This document shows, piece by piece, positions 13,781 to 26,000 of a stretch of DNA of 64,000 bases. This DNA is from Caenorhabditis remanei. Its lineage: Eukaryota; Nematoda; Chromadorea; Rhabditida; Rhabditidae. The position numbers and the translations under genes were made by a program. The stretch lies in the NCBI RefSeq assembly GCF_010183535.1, contig NC_071332.1:12710001-12774000 (forward strand), read 5' to 3'. Within the stretch, counting starts at the first letter, position 1. Each line of letters begins with the position of its first letter. The notes under the pieces are model-generated. The model was not told the origin of the DNA. It did no database searches and was given only the letters and a program-made list of their open reading frames with translations.

Positions 13781-14414
13781 AAAACAAGAAAATCTCAAAC
13801 TCGATTTTCTTATCCCTCTTCAAAGCTTCACCGGTTGAGCGTGATCAGATGAATCCTCTTTATGAACTTCGCTGTTAGTTAGAAACAAATTATTGGAAGT
13901 AATAGATCATCTTTGAAAGTTGTCATAAAGTTCCCACCTCATTTACCACAAAACGTACACGCAGATTATCAAAGGATTATCGTAAAGAAACAAATGAGGT
14001 GCCGAATGTGTTCTCTCTCCGTTCATAATCTGATAGGGACACCAAAGGAAGTGCCTTCTTCTTCTTTCCACCTCAATTATGCAATCAAAAATCTGTCGTT
14101 TGTTTGGGCAAGGTCGATGGTCCTTCTCTCTCATTTCGGAATCTTTTGATGTTGGATATACCTGTTGTCCAATTATTTGCTGATCCTCTCTTCTCTCTTT
14201 CAACTGTTTTTTATTGTTTTGCCAACACTTCCCTGACTAGTTCATAAATCTTTCAACACGAGGATCAGATCATCATTCAACCATAAAATTTTACGGAAAT
14301 GCGCAAAAAACATATTTATAGAAAAGTGTTGTATAGGTTTAATCTATGTGAAATTTCTAAATATCAGAAATTATAAAAGACAAATGATACATGGAAAGTT
14401 TGAAAACATCGCAT

Positions 14415-15781
14415 CTAGTGGAGCTTGAATCCAGATTTTGGAGTGGTGGTCTCATCAACATCGTCATGTGGGAACAGTGGGTGTCCAACGGCGCTGAAAT
14501 GTAATTTATTTGGATTGAGATGGATTGAAATTTGAATTTTCACGAGGCTTGTCTTACAAGAGTACCATGTTTTCAAGAAACTTACAAATCAAAAATGAAG
14601 AGTCTGATTCTAGTTGGAACAGTATCCAATGCATGCATATCCTCATCGCTCAATTTGAAGTCAAAAGTCGAAATGTTCTCGATGATTCTATCTGGACTGA
14701 TACTCTTTGGAATTGCGGAGATTCCATGTTGAGTCAGGTGACGGATCAGAATCTGTGCAGCAGTTTTGTGATACTTGGCTGCCAGTTGTTGGACGACAGG
14801 CTCGAGAAGTGGGTCACCTTCTGGCCAAACTCCGTCCGGACGAGCAGCTTTTCTGCCTGGAGAACCAAGTGGCGCGTATGCAGTAAAGGTTACTCCGAGT
14901 TTTTTGCAAACGCTGCGGAGATGTTCTTGGGGCCAATAGATGTGACACTCGACTTGGATGTTCGAGGGTTTCACTTCAGCCTGATTGTAGAGCTCTTCAA
15001 GTTGTTTGGCACTGAAGTTGGATACTCCAAGGGCCTGAAATACCAAATTTATGAATTTCAGTCGGACAATGAAATGTTGATGAACTCACTCTCAGTTTCT
15101 TGGCGTGGTACAGCTTTTCCAACTCTTTCCAGGTGTCCATATGAGAGGTCTTCTCGTCGAAAACCAACTTTCCGTCTTCCAAAAGTGGCAACAAGTTACC
15201 CTCTTGATGCTTGAATGGGCATGGGCAATGGATCAAATAGAGATCAATGTAGTCGAGTTTCAGAGCCTTCAATTGGCTCTCCACACAGTTTGCAACATCT
15301 TCTGGAGCATGAGCAACGAATGGAAGTTTGGATGTGATGAAGAGCTCTTCACGTTTGATCTTTCCAGATGAGATGTACTCATGGAGGACTTCTCCGATGA
15401 TGTGCTCATTTTGGTAGAGATGAGCAGTGTCTGAAAATAAACATTGAGACTCGGTGAGTGTAATACGACAATGAATTTATACAGAAATTATATCACTGAC
15501 TATAAATCAAAAACTAACAATCAAAAGTTTTGTTATTTATTAGGAGTGTAGGTGAACTGCCACCTCAACCCGATAACACTAAAGTACTCTTAGAAAAATA
15601 TTAGTGTAAAATGTTAAGACAATCAAGGAAACTGATTTCACTCACCAATAAGTCTATATCCACCATCCAAAGCAGCACGAAGAGCCACAGTCAACTCGGT
15701 CTCATCCTTCACTTGCCATGTTCCCAATCCAAAAAGTGGAAGTTTGGCTCCAGTATTAAGAGGAACTGAGTCTACGGTCAT
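14415..15781 (-). CDS. Aldo/keto reductase (AKR1-like), NADPH-dependent
   Basis: Four exons: 15781-15646, 15430-15090, 15034-14586 and 14493-14415, giving 334 aa, a usual length for the family. Visible motifs are FGLGTWQ near the N-terminus, LIDTAHLYQNE (D46, Y51), FITSKLP (K80), YIDLYLIHCP (H113), ALGVSNF, and IPKSISPDRIIEN, the NADP-binding Lys/Ser/Arg motif. D46-Y51-K80-H113 is the complete catalytic tetrad for carbonyl reduction. The start is the ATG six bases after a TTTTCAG acceptor, typical of trans-splicing; an upstream in-frame start at 15832 would lie before that acceptor. The D46 codon is split by the first intron. It is predicted to be a cytosolic (alpha/beta)8-barrel enzyme. Its substrate cannot be read from sequence; several AKR paralogues exist in nematodes and I cannot say which orthologue this is. 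Confidence 0.92.
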
Positions 15782-16870
15782 TGTCTCTGAAAATGAGTGA
15801 AATGATAAAGAAACTGGAAGACAACGGGGCACTTAAACCAATTTTCAGGGGAGATGACAAAATGATAAAGAATTGTGACCGATAGAGAGAAAGCGAGACG
15901 AGAGACCAACAAACATTGTTTGATCAGTCACAAAAAGGAGATGAAAAGATCGTGCTTATTATAATGGAAATTTATTTATTTCTCCCCTCTTTTGGCTTGT
16001 CCCAGGAAAAAACTCTTTATAAATGGAAATGCGGAAAACATGACCAATGTTTTGTGTTGTTTTTCAATGAATGCAGGTAACAAATACGTGACATACTAAA
16101 ATAGAAAAGAGAGAGGAAAAGAGGAAAAGAGAATACAATGGTGTTCATGTGATGAAACAGAAGGAAATAAGAGAAAAATAGATAAGAGACATTGTTGTCA
16201 AATGACTGAATGTTGGGGAAAAGTTCAGAAAGTGAGACAAAAGATCGAATTAGGACCAATTATCTTTTCATTGAACCAATTAGTTCAATTTATCATATAT
16301 GATTATTAAGGGAAGTAATACTGTTCGAAGTTTATTCTCGGAAAACAGTTTTTACGAATACATAATTGTTTATTAATATGTGTTATTTATACAACTTCTT
16401 ATGTTGTTTTATTATAGTAGTAAAGGAAATGATTTTCTCGAGAGTGTTTATTCAAACCTAGTCAAAAAAGAACTAACAACTGCATCCGAAATTTTTAGTT
16501 GTGAAAAGTGACAGCTAAAAAGAGAAGCGTACTCTAATAAGCATACTTCCGGCTAGTGGGTGAAAAACATTCCGCAACGATAGGTTTAAGATCTCAAGAA
16601 AAAATAGTAGTCAGTCACTTCAAAAATCTGAAAATTGATTGGATAGGGTAACAAGGAATTTTATATGTCGGATCCACATTTTGATCAATGTTTCGAGCGT
16701 CTTCTTTCAGATTCTTCCCACCATTCTCTTTAAAATGATTCCACAAAAACACAGAAATTCAAGAAAACAAAAGAGTTCATTGAAAGACCAGATATGACTC
16801 ATCAACGAGAGAAATATACAGAAAAAGACAAAAAAAAACAATTTGAGAAATCAATTAGATATTATAAGAT
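15782..16870. other. Intergenic region between reductase and Gly-rich gene
   Basis: No coding exon is seen. The sequence is AT-rich, holds the likely promoter of the reductase (it reads leftwards) and the 3' flank of the Gly-rich gene. Confidence 0.5.
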
Positions 16871-17869
16871 CTATGCCTTGGCGGCCTTCTTGAGGTGGAA
16901 CTTGTTTCTGTATCCAGAAGCAGAAGTCTCAACAACTTGCTCGGTTTGAGCTGGCTGTTGGGCTCCGTACTCAGCAGCTGGTTGAGCTGGAGCTGGGGCA
17001 GACTCGAAGGTTTGTTGGACAGTCTCTTGTTGGGTTTGGACTGGGGCTTGCTCTCCGTAAGAGGCAGCTGGAGCTGGTTGAGCTGGGGCTTGCTCTCCGT
17101 ATGAAGCGGCTGGAGCTGGCTGTTGTTGTTGTTGTTGTTGGTATCCTTGTTGTCCCTCAGAAACGACGGCGGCGGCTCCTTGTTGGTATCCGGCTCCTCC
17201 TTGAGCTGGGGCTGGTCCTTGGTATCCGGCTCCTCCTCCGATTGGTCCTTGAGCTGGTCCTTGTTGGTATCCGGCTCCTCCTTGGGCTGGGGCTCCTCCT
17301 TGGTATCCTCCGGCTCCTCCTCCGATAGCTGGTCCTTGTTGGTATCCTCCGGCTCCTCCTTGTTGAGCTCCTCCGGCGTATCCTCCTTGTTGGGCTCCTC
17401 CGAATCCACCTTGTTGGGCTCCGGCGTATCCTCCTTGCTGAGCTACTCCGAATCCTCCCTGTCCGGCTCCAGCGTATCCTCCTTGTTGAGCTCCTCCGAA
17501 TCCTCCTTGTCCAGCTCCGGCGTATCCTCCTTGTTGGGCTCCTCCGAATCCTCCTTGTCCGGCTCCAGCGTATGAGCCTCCTCCTCCGATGGCTGGGGCT
17601 TGGTAAGCTCCACCGGCTCCTCCGAATCCTCCGGATTGAGCGTATCCTCCTCCGATTGGTGCTGGTGGTGGTGGTGGTGGAGCATAGGCGGCTGGGGCGA
17701 CGGCGTATCCTCCGGACGGTGGTGGTGGTGGAGCTCCTCCTCCGCATCCTCCTCCACATGGTGGTGGTGGTGGGGCACAGCAGCCACCGCCGCCACCTCC
17801 TCCTCCGAGAAGACTGAAGAGGAAGGCGTTAGAGCATCCGAAGAGAGCAACAAAGACGAGATACTTCAT
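16871..17869 (-). CDS. Secreted Gly/Gln/Ala-rich repeat protein (copy 1)
   Basis: Single-exon frame of 332 aa. Residues 1-16 (MKYLVFVALFGCSNAF) form a signal peptide. A Gly run, Cys/Pro clusters (CCAPPPPPCGGGCGGG) and a low-complexity body of YAGAGQGGFGGAQQGG-type repeats follow, then a Gln run, PAPAASYGEQAPAQ repeats, and a conserved end (TEQVVETSASGY) with a basic tail ending KAAKA. The ATG lies two bases after a TTTCCAG acceptor, so a 5' non-coding exon or trans-splicing is likely; a TATATAA box lies about 120 bp upstream. Such proteins are typical extracellular matrix or cuticle components, but the tissue and partner are unknown. A clear paralogue lies at 45424-46685 on the other strand. 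That copy has an intron before the last 28 residues; this one has none. Codon use is strongly biased (GGA, GCT/GCC, CAA). Confidence 0.9.
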   Translation of the reverse strand: MKYLVFVALFGCSNAFLFSLLGGGGGGGGCCAPPPPPCGGGCGGGAPPPPPSGGYAVAPAAYAPPPPPPAPIGGGYAQSGGFGGAGGAYQAPAIGGGGSYAGAGQGGFGGAQQGGYAGAGQGGFGGAQQGGYAGAGQGGFGVAQQGGYAGAQQGGFGGAQQGGYAGGAQQGGAGGYQQGPAIGGGAGGYQGGAPAQGGAGYQQGPAQGPIGGGAGYQGPAPAQGGAGYQQGAAAVVSEGQQGYQQQQQQQPAPAASYGEQAPAQPAPAASYGEQAPVQTQQETVQQTFESAPAPAQPAAEYGAQQPAQTEQVVETSASGYRNKFHLKKAAKA

Positions 17870-17989
17870 TCTGGAAATAATATTAAATAAGAAAGAGTTT
17901 AGAACTCAGATGCAGAAGAAGGTGATCAAAGAAGAGGCTGATCAAAAAAGAAGAGAAAGGTTTTGAATGAGAAAGTTGAAATGATAGGT

Positions 17990-17996
17990 TTATATA
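17990..17996 (-). promoter_or_regulatory. TATA box of Gly-rich gene copy 1
   Basis: TATATAA on the minus strand, 121 bp upstream of the ATG. The distance leaves room for a short 5' exon before the TTTCCAG acceptor that precedes the start codon. Confidence 0.5.
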
Positions 17997-20900
17997 AAAT
18001 CAGAAAATGAAGACTATTACAGGATACGGCTATTTGCAAATGGAAGAATTAAAAGTACAAACTAATAAAAACCAGCCGGCCACCTAGAATACAAAAGAAA
18101 GGATCAAAATTCCTTTGAAGTAAGAAGCCAATTGAATTGAATACCCTTAAATCGAAAACCGATCGGCTTTATATATGGTGCCAACGGATCATCAAACCTT
18201 GCGTAACGCTCATCTATCGAGAGATTACAGTGAATTGAGAGTGTCTAGAGACATAAGCCCCGCCCATTCACCTAGACTTTAGCTTCTTCTTTCTTCTTCA
18301 TTCAGAAGAAAAGGCGGCACTTCCTTTTTTGGATAAGGTAGGGTGGAGATAACCCTTACCGGTTTTTGGCGGCCACAATTTGGTAATTGTTCTCCTACTG
18401 AAAAACTATGTACACAGCTTCTTCGTTTTCTCATTTGGGTTGGAATAATTCGAGATAGAGGTTTTCAAGTCAAGTGTAAAACACTTTTAATTGTTGAATG
18501 GAGGTGTAAAAACATATTGTAAATGAAAAGAAAGGAAGGTGTTAAAGTGGGTGTAGGCTATTGTCTCAAGAGGTGACAACTTATGAAAACTTCAAGTTGC
18601 TGGATGAAAATATTGAACTTTCAGTGTAGTTTCGCAGAGAAATTTGGAACTTCGGAAAGCATATCCGAAAGAATCTGTACGCTCTGAAATTTCCCCCACC
18701 GCATAACCTCTTTGTGAGCCAACTTTCCGGAATCGTCTTATGGCAGCTACCAATTTCATTCGTCATCTGCTGGAACCAATATAGTCATAAATCATTCTTT
18801 GAGACTATTCAAGGAATTCTGACTATCCGTTATAACTTTGAATGAATAATGACCATTGGCATTCTGTGTCCGGCGACTTTTTGTTTTCACAATTACCATA
18901 CTTGTTCAAATACATTATCAAATCTAGGAATATAAACTACCCGCACTCGAAATACTTGACACGAAAATTTCTGTTAGCTGAAAAGTGGCCCAATGAAATT
19001 TTATGCAACTTTTATCATGTATTGCATAAGAAAAAGCAGTGTGTAAAGAAGGTGTGATCCTCAGATAGTTTTTTGTAATGAGGAAAGTAATTTGCTTTCT
19101 GTGGTATTTGACGAAATGGAAATAATGAGTGGGATTGTAAAGTTATACAAATCTAAAAAGCCTTCAATAGAATTCTTCTAGAAGTAGAAATTTCAAATGT
19201 TATTAGTTTTAGCTTCTATATAATATTTCCGGAATGTTTCAAAATATTCTGTTCTTTCAATCTCTTTCCTCCTTTTTCCCATAACGTAATATGTTCTGTT
19301 ATAAGTGAAAGTATGTTATATAATCATTTTTACGCAGTTTTTCACTCCAACATTACGTAACTCTCTCCTCTCATTTTTCTTTCGTTTTCTTCTTTTTTTC
19401 CTCCAATAAAACCTGCCGTTATCTTCTATTTTTCGTCGCCGTGTTCACCTCTTCTCCCTCTTTTTCTCCTCTTTTCCTCAATCTTCCAACCTAAAAAATC
19501 CTTCCGCTTCTTGAAAAAATCCTGTTCCTTTCATTTGCCATTGCGTTGAAAAATAGAGAAGGAAATCCCCCTCTTTCCGGGCATAACATGATCCATATCT
19601 TCTTCTTTTTTGTAAGAAATGACCGGTGTTTGTTGTTCCTTGTCCTTTATTCAAATAAGCGATAAAAAATGAAAACAGTGGGAGGTGGATATGAATCTGA
19701 TTCTGTCTTCTACACATTTATGATTTTTTCGTCCATAAAACAACATACTCAATGGGTTGCTGTTTCGTATAACCGGATAAATAGTGACGGGGTTTCATGG
19801 AAATCAAAATGTCAAACGTTTTGTTTTGCACCCAGAAGACTAGGAACAATGCATAGGCTCATTTCTCTATTTTTCACGATACTTGAGCTCATACTCAATA
19901 AATATATAAATAAAATTGGTGGAAATCCTCCTCGAAACATTTAACCAAATTTATGGGATGTGCATCTACAGTTGAAAAACTAGCTAACGGCGAAGCGGAG
20001 GCAATAACTTCCTGACAGAAGATATTTAGAAGGCTGTATAACAGACTATCAATACTAGTTGGACCAGTTTTGTCATACTTGGAGCTGCTATCTTTTTTTA
20101 AACAAATTTTTTGTTTTGATCATCCAACTAATTTCCCAATTCCCAAAGATGCCCACCCGATATGATCTCTAATATAATATTGCCCCTCCGAATCGTTGAT
20201 TCAAATGACTAGTCAACGTCATTTATTCCTCCACTCCCCTCTATGCTTCTTTGATGCTTGACCTCCACGCGCAAATGAATGAAAAAAGACAAAGGGGAGA
20301 GAATGTTTTCAGTTTTACTATAAGAAAGGTGTTAGCTGAATATGAGGTTTACCTGCAAACATATCAAGTTTTTTGATTGTTCTTTATTATCAGATCGTTT
20401 GGTTGGTAAGTGATCTCTAAAAGTTAAATGAATTCTTGAATCAAGAAATGACATTGAGAGACTGTTAGTGGTTGGACGGAGATGTTTGTTCTGAAATTCG
20501 CTTTAACTTGCAACAAATATTGAATAACTTTGAATTTCACTTATGATAAATGGGGTTTCCTGTACGCCCAGCTTAGATTGCTCTTTATTATCAAAGTTAC
20601 CTATTTGGATATTGGCAACGTTTCACGTTTATCCTTTTCTCTAGAACCCTCATGCTAGCATATTCACTGAATATCAGCAGAATCCACGCACCCAATACCC
20701 GGTTCCCATACCAAAAATGTGAGAAACAAAGAAGGATTCCCATAGGTATGACCAAAAACTTGCTAAGAAACCCAAGGCCAGAGGGCAACGCCAAAAAAGG
20801 TGTGTTTCCTCCATGTCGACTTATTTACATGTCTATAGAAAAATGAGATGGAATGAACAAAAAAATAAGGGAAAACATTACAATCATCCAATAAATTAAG

Positions 20901-21005
20901 CGACGAAAGTGAGACTGATTGGGGTTAAATAGGTAGAAGATGAGGGAATAAATGAGGGTGAAAGGATGAGAATCGATTGGGGAAAAGACCAGTGAGAAAG
21001 GGAAA
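17997..21005. other. Intergenic region, no gene supported
   Basis: Three kilobases with only weak open frames of AT-rich composition. A 65-codon minus-strand frame at 20597-20794 has membrane-like residues but lacks splice context or family resemblance. Confidence 0.45.
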
Positions 21006-22594
21006 TTAACGACAAGATGGAGCAGAATGAAACAGCTTCCAGACATTGACCAGTGGGAACATTATAGCTGAACCAGTGAAGGAACCTATCTGAAACAGAG
21101 AAAACCGAGAAGTGATTTTGATTAAGATCTAGCCTAATTTTACCTGAATAAAAGCTCCACACCAGAATAATCTCGATTCTTTATGATTTCCTTCTCGGAG
21201 TAATGCGGCAAACATGACACGAAGATATGAATGTAGTCCTGCAGCTATCAAAGAACTTGCTATCTAAATCAACTTGCAGATTTCTGCGGCTGAAAATGGA
21301 GAAACTTACTGAAATTGCAGTCCCCGCCGCCTGTGATCCGAATATCCAATTCGGTGACAGTGCAGCCAGATAGACAATTATTCCAGTTGATATAGTGGAG
21401 CAAAGCGTGAGAATAGCCAAGATAGGAATACTCCGAATTTTCACAAAGAATTGAAGATAAGAAGCAAGAGGAGATACCACATTGGACAGGGTCACTGCGT
21501 AGTGGTAAGTGTCCTAGAATATTTCAAACTTATTCGGAGAGCATTGGAAAGTGCCCATACCTGTGAATACACTAGTGTTGCATAACTCTGTACACTGGTC
21601 ACTATTCCATTCATCTGAGCATTCACCAATGCTGTCGCAATCAACAAAAATGCTAATCGGGCACCAGATGCACTCTCCACAGAAGGCGTTGACTCCTGAA
21701 AACTGAAAATTTTCCGTTTGACGAACAATATTTCTCAGTTACCTGTTCTCATGGTCAGCCTCACTTCCGTCGGATTCTTTGACGACTTCTGGTATTACTT
21801 GGTTACTAAATATCGAAATGATAGATAAATTGAGATAATTTAACGTACGAATGATTATGTGCACCTGTCTTGTAAAGTATCACAAAAGCAATCACTGCGG
21901 CACAAGTGAAGAAGAAATTGATGAGGAAGAACACAGCGACAGAGAATCGAGGAGGGTAGTAGTGGGGTTCCTTATTATCATCACACCAATAATTGGAAGT
22001 TCCTTGAATCAGAGAAAATATACTTGGAATCAATGCACTAAGTCCCATTCCCACAAAGTATGCATTCAGAAATGCCGGATGGAATTGAGCCATAAAGGGG
22101 AGAAATAGGACACTAGAGATGGCATCGACGATGGCTAGTCCGAAGAGAAGAAGATAGAGAGGCCACGAACGGATGACTCCGAATATATAACCGGTGTCAT
22201 CCCAGAAGAAACAGAGTCCTGGAAATAAATAATCAAATGATTCAATGAAAAACTTATAAAGAACTCACCTAACTGACAACAACAAGCCAATATCATGAAT
22301 ACAAAAATCAGAGGTACTGTAGGTATCGTCACTTTGATTCCTTTATGAATAATTGAATAAATCAATGGACCCAAACAGGCGATCTTAAAAAAATAAGTAA
22401 GAAAATGATAAAGAAATTTTACAACTCGTGGGTTACTGTACCTGAACAATGGCAGAGAGATAACTGGGAAGATTCCATCCTTCGGGAAGTTTTGCAGTTA
22501 AAAGAGACAATTCCATCCATACACTGTTCGTTCCGATCCAAGAACTGGATCCGAATATTGCCACGAGGCAAAAAGTGACCAGTGAGATTTGCAT
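21006..22594 (-). CDS. rft: Riboflavin transporter, SLC52/RFT family (downstream tandem copy)
   Basis: Eight exons: 22594-22442, 22383-22269, 22218-21849, 21805-21743, 21702-21561, 21513-21310, 21263-21144 and 21089-21006; 416 aa, near the SLC52 norm. The N-terminus shows the family hallmark (WIGTNSVWMELSLL ... LPEGWNLPSYLSAIVQ). Multiple membrane segments follow, with FMAQFHPAFLNAYFVGMGLS and LFWCGAFIQIGSFTGSAIMF near the end. SLC52 proteins carry riboflavin across the plasma membrane; C. elegans has two (rft-1, rft-2) adjacent on chromosome V, matching the tandem arrangement here. Exon 5 uses the first of two nearby acceptors (CAG at 21703-21705), because only that keeps the phase with the 63-bp exon before it. 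One acceptor is TTTAAG. Two TGATAA sites lie upstream. I cannot decide which of rft-1 or rft-2 this is. Confidence 0.93.
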
Positions 22595-22679
22595 ACTTTT
22601 TCAGTTTTCAGGTGTCGAATGAGAAGGAAATTTCAAAATTAGAGAGAAAAGAATAGAAAGACGTAGACTAATCGAAAAT

Positions 22680-22710
22680 TGATAAGTATTGCCTACGAAT
22701 GTATTGATAA
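22680..22710 (+). promoter_or_regulatory. Pair of TGATAA (GATA) sites upstream of riboflavin transporter
   Basis: TGATAA at 22680-22685 and again at 22705-22710, within 120 bp of the transporter start codon. GATA sites of this form bind intestinal ELT-type factors in Caenorhabditis. Assignment is by motif only. Confidence 0.4.
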
Positions 22711-23046
22711 GAGAAAAAGGAAAATATATTGAACTAAAAATTTGGAAACAGGAAACTATGTGATGCAAAAAAGGGGTGACGAGTGCCAACAAAACAGATT
22801 ATGGATTATAAATTTATATGTGACAGGTTTTTTGAAATTTGATATAGTACATCTGGTAACAATTATTAAAGTTTTGGATATTAAATTAGAAAAGAAATCA
22901 CAGAAAAAAAACAAGAGGCATGGCTTGAGAATGAAGACATGGAAGCTCTAGAGGAAACAACAACCTACAACATCATTATAATACAACACAGGAATTCGAA
23001 ACAGAATCAGTGACTAGATTGTTCTAATTTTACAGAAGAATGAAAA

Positions 23047-26000
23047 TTATGTAGATATAGATCTGCACTGTGGAGCAGAAGTGAACAAATGTGCAATGTT
23101 GACAAGAGGGAACATGACTGCTGAGCCAACGAATGAACCAATCTGGAATAAGAAATTGAGAGGAACAAGGAAAACTCGGAGATCAACTTGATCATTTCCA
23201 TGGGAATGTGTGCGAAACCAATCGTCTAGAACTTCTGTGGGATATTCACGGTTTCTATTGAATATTTGGTTTATTTAACGAAACTGAGAAATGGAAAAAA
23301 CCTCCGATTTTCTGTTTTTTTAAGAGGCACTATCTGTAAGAGTGAGAATGTTTGTGTTGGGCCTTGGCACAGTTGCAAAAAGATGTTTCAATCCGAACTC
23401 TTTTTACCAGACTTGCAACGGGCCGGGCCGGGCCGGGCCGGGCCGGGCCGGAATGAAAATTTCCAGGGCCCGGCCCGGCCCGGCCCGTGGCCCGGCCCGG
23501 CCCGGCCCGGCCCGGCCCGGTCGGCCCGGAAGTTCAGTACTGAAAAAAATTCAAATTTTTTTTTCGAAAATTTCCCGATTTTTTTTGAAAAATATTTTTT
23601 AAAAACAATTTTTTGTAGGCTTCGAAGGTTTTTGAAAAATATACTTGAGGAAAAATATGAAAAATTTTCAGAAAATAAATTTTTGGACAAAAAATTGTAG
23701 TGAAAAAAGTTCAAAAATTCAAATCCGGCCCGATCGGGCCGGGCCGGGCCGGGCCAAAACCGGGCCGGGCCGGGCCGGGCCGGCGGGCCGGCCCGGAATC
23801 TTGCAAGTCTGCTTTTTACAACAAATGTACCCCTATGGTAGTGATTTATAAAAAATATGTCACCAGTTCCATATGACGTCTTCATAGGAAAATATGCCCA
23901 ATAATCGACTTTTCACCCAAAAATTCATAAAAATTTCAATTTTTTAGATAACATCGGGAAACTTTCGCAACATGTTAGAATTGTTTTTGGCTACCTCCAC
24001 ACAAATTTTCGGCACCCCAGGCAGCCCAGAAACCGTTCAGATAAATTTCATTTCCATGTTTTTTTCAACTTTTCTCAAAAAATCCCTCTAGAAATCCTCA
24101 AATTTCAATTCGTATTCGAATTCCCCGCAAAAAGTTCTACTTGGTCCAATAAAAATCATTAAAAAACAGGAGAACCTTTTTGAGATATTTCGATTTTTTC
24201 AAAAATCACATAAGGGTCCCCCCTTACGAAATTTTTTTTTTGGCAAAAAAATCTCAAAAAAAATTAGCTCCGAAAATAATTGGAATATTGATAAAACCCT
24301 TGGAATAAGTCACTCACAAAATATTAGATCTCAAAAATGTGTCTGAACGGATTCAGTTTTTTTTGTTCATCCAATTTTTTTCATTTTTTTCCGTTTTCAT
24401 CAATAATTTGTACAGAAGTCCTTAAATTTCAAAGCATATTCCAACTCCTTGCAAAATTTAACATATGATTCACTTAAAATCATTAAAAAACAGGAGAACC
24501 TTTTTGAGATTTTTCCATTTATTTCGAAAATCACATAAGGGTCCCCCCTTATGAAAGAAAATTTTTATCGAAAAAATATTTAAACTCTTTTTTGATGCAA
24601 AAACGTTCAAAATATTTAAAAAAGAGTTTTTGGTATTTTATAATTGTTTTCAACGCTTTTGCATCAAAAAAGAGTTTAAATATTTTTTCGATAAAAATTT
24701 TCTTTCATAAGGGGGGACCCTTATGTGATTTTCGAAATAAATGGAAAAATCTCAAAAAGGTTCTCCTGTTTTTTAATGATTTTAAGTGAATCATATGTTA
24801 AATTTTGCAAGGAGTTGGAATATGCTTTGAAATTTAAGGACTTCTGTACAAATTATTGATGAAAACGGAAAAAAATGAAAAAAATTGGATGAACAAAAAA
24901 AACTGAATCCGTTCAGACACATTTTTGAGATCTAATATTTTGTGAGTGACTTATTCCAAGGGTTTTATCAATATTCCAATTATTTTCGGAGCTAATTTTT
25001 TTTGAGATTTTTTTGCCAAAAAAAAAATTTCGTAAGGGGGGACCCTTATGTGATTTTTGAAAAAATCGAAATATCTCAAAAAGGTTCTCCTGTTTTTTAA
25101 TGATTTTTATTGGACCTAGTAGAACTTTTTGCGGGGAATTCGAATACGAATTGAAATTTGAGGATTTCTAGAGGGATTTTTTGAGAAAAGTTGAAAAAAA
25201 CATGGAAATGAAATTTATCTGAACGGTTTCTGGGCTGCCTGGGGTGCCGAAAATTTGTGTGGAGGTAGCCAAAAACAATTCTAACATGTTGCGAAAGTTT
25301 CCCGATGTCATCTAAAAAATTGAAATTTTTATGAATTTTTGGGTGAAAAGTCGATTATTGGGCATATTTTCCTATGATGACGTCATATGGAACTGGTGAC
25401 ATATTTTTTGTAAATCACTACCATAGGAGTATGTATGCTGTGAAAAGAGTTCGGGTTGAAACAACTTTTTGCAACTGTGCCAAGAGGAATCCTCATCTTA
25501 CAGACAACGCCTCTTAATAGGAAATTATCAGTTGATCGTTAATATAACATTCTCGAACTCAGTTTCGTACTACACCTGAATGAAGACTCCACACCAGAAC
25601 AATCTTGATTCACTCTGATGTCCTTCTCGAAGTAATGAAGCGAAGACTACTCGAAGATATGAATGTAGTCCAGCAGCTACCAACGAGCCTCCTATCTGAA
25701 AAAGGCAAAGATGACGAAACACTCAAACTCATAATTTTTGTTCTAATTTCAATTCACTCACCGAAAGTGCACTTCCAGCAGTAACCGAATTGAATATCAA
25801 ATTCGGAGACAACGCGGCTAAATACACAATGAACGCTGTCACAGCTGAAGAGCAAGCGGTGAGCACGGCGAGCACAGGAATACTTCGGACACTGACGAAG
25901 AATGGAAGAAACGATGATAATGGAGAGACTACGTTGGATAGAGTCACAGCGAAGTGATACGTGGCCTGAAATATATAGATATTGTTTCCGAACTTCAAAT

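Larger units (their letters stand above)
23324..25513. mobile_element. TTAA-flanked long palindromic DNA transposon (PALTTAA-like)
   Basis: Two very similar arms in inverted orientation flank a short centre near 24630. The left arm starts TTAA|GAGGC at 23320-23328 and the right arm ends GCCTC|TTAA at 25509-25517. The arms pair from the ends (CTTGGCACAGTTGCAAAAAG and its complement) to the centre (GATGCAAAAACGTT ... AACGCTTTTGCATC) with few mismatches by eye. The left arm is interrupted by a 404-bp nested element. TTAA flanks are typical of piggyBac-type non-autonomous elements, and palindromic TTAA elements are described in C. elegans. No coding capacity is seen. It lies wholly within the last intron of the riboflavin transporter gene. 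Confidence 0.85.

Noticed and set aside
17123..17575. Ser/Gly/Leu-rich plus-strand frames over the first Gly-rich gene
   Set aside because: Shadow frames of the repetitive minus-strand coding sequence.
20597..20846. Membrane-like 65-codon minus-strand frame
   Set aside because: No splice partners, no recognisable family, and an overlapping alternative frame looks equally plausible, so chance is likely.
23388..23885. Pro/Ala/Arg/Gly-rich open frames over the GGGCC tracts on both strands
   Set aside because: They are translations of the hAT-like element's simple repeat, not genes.
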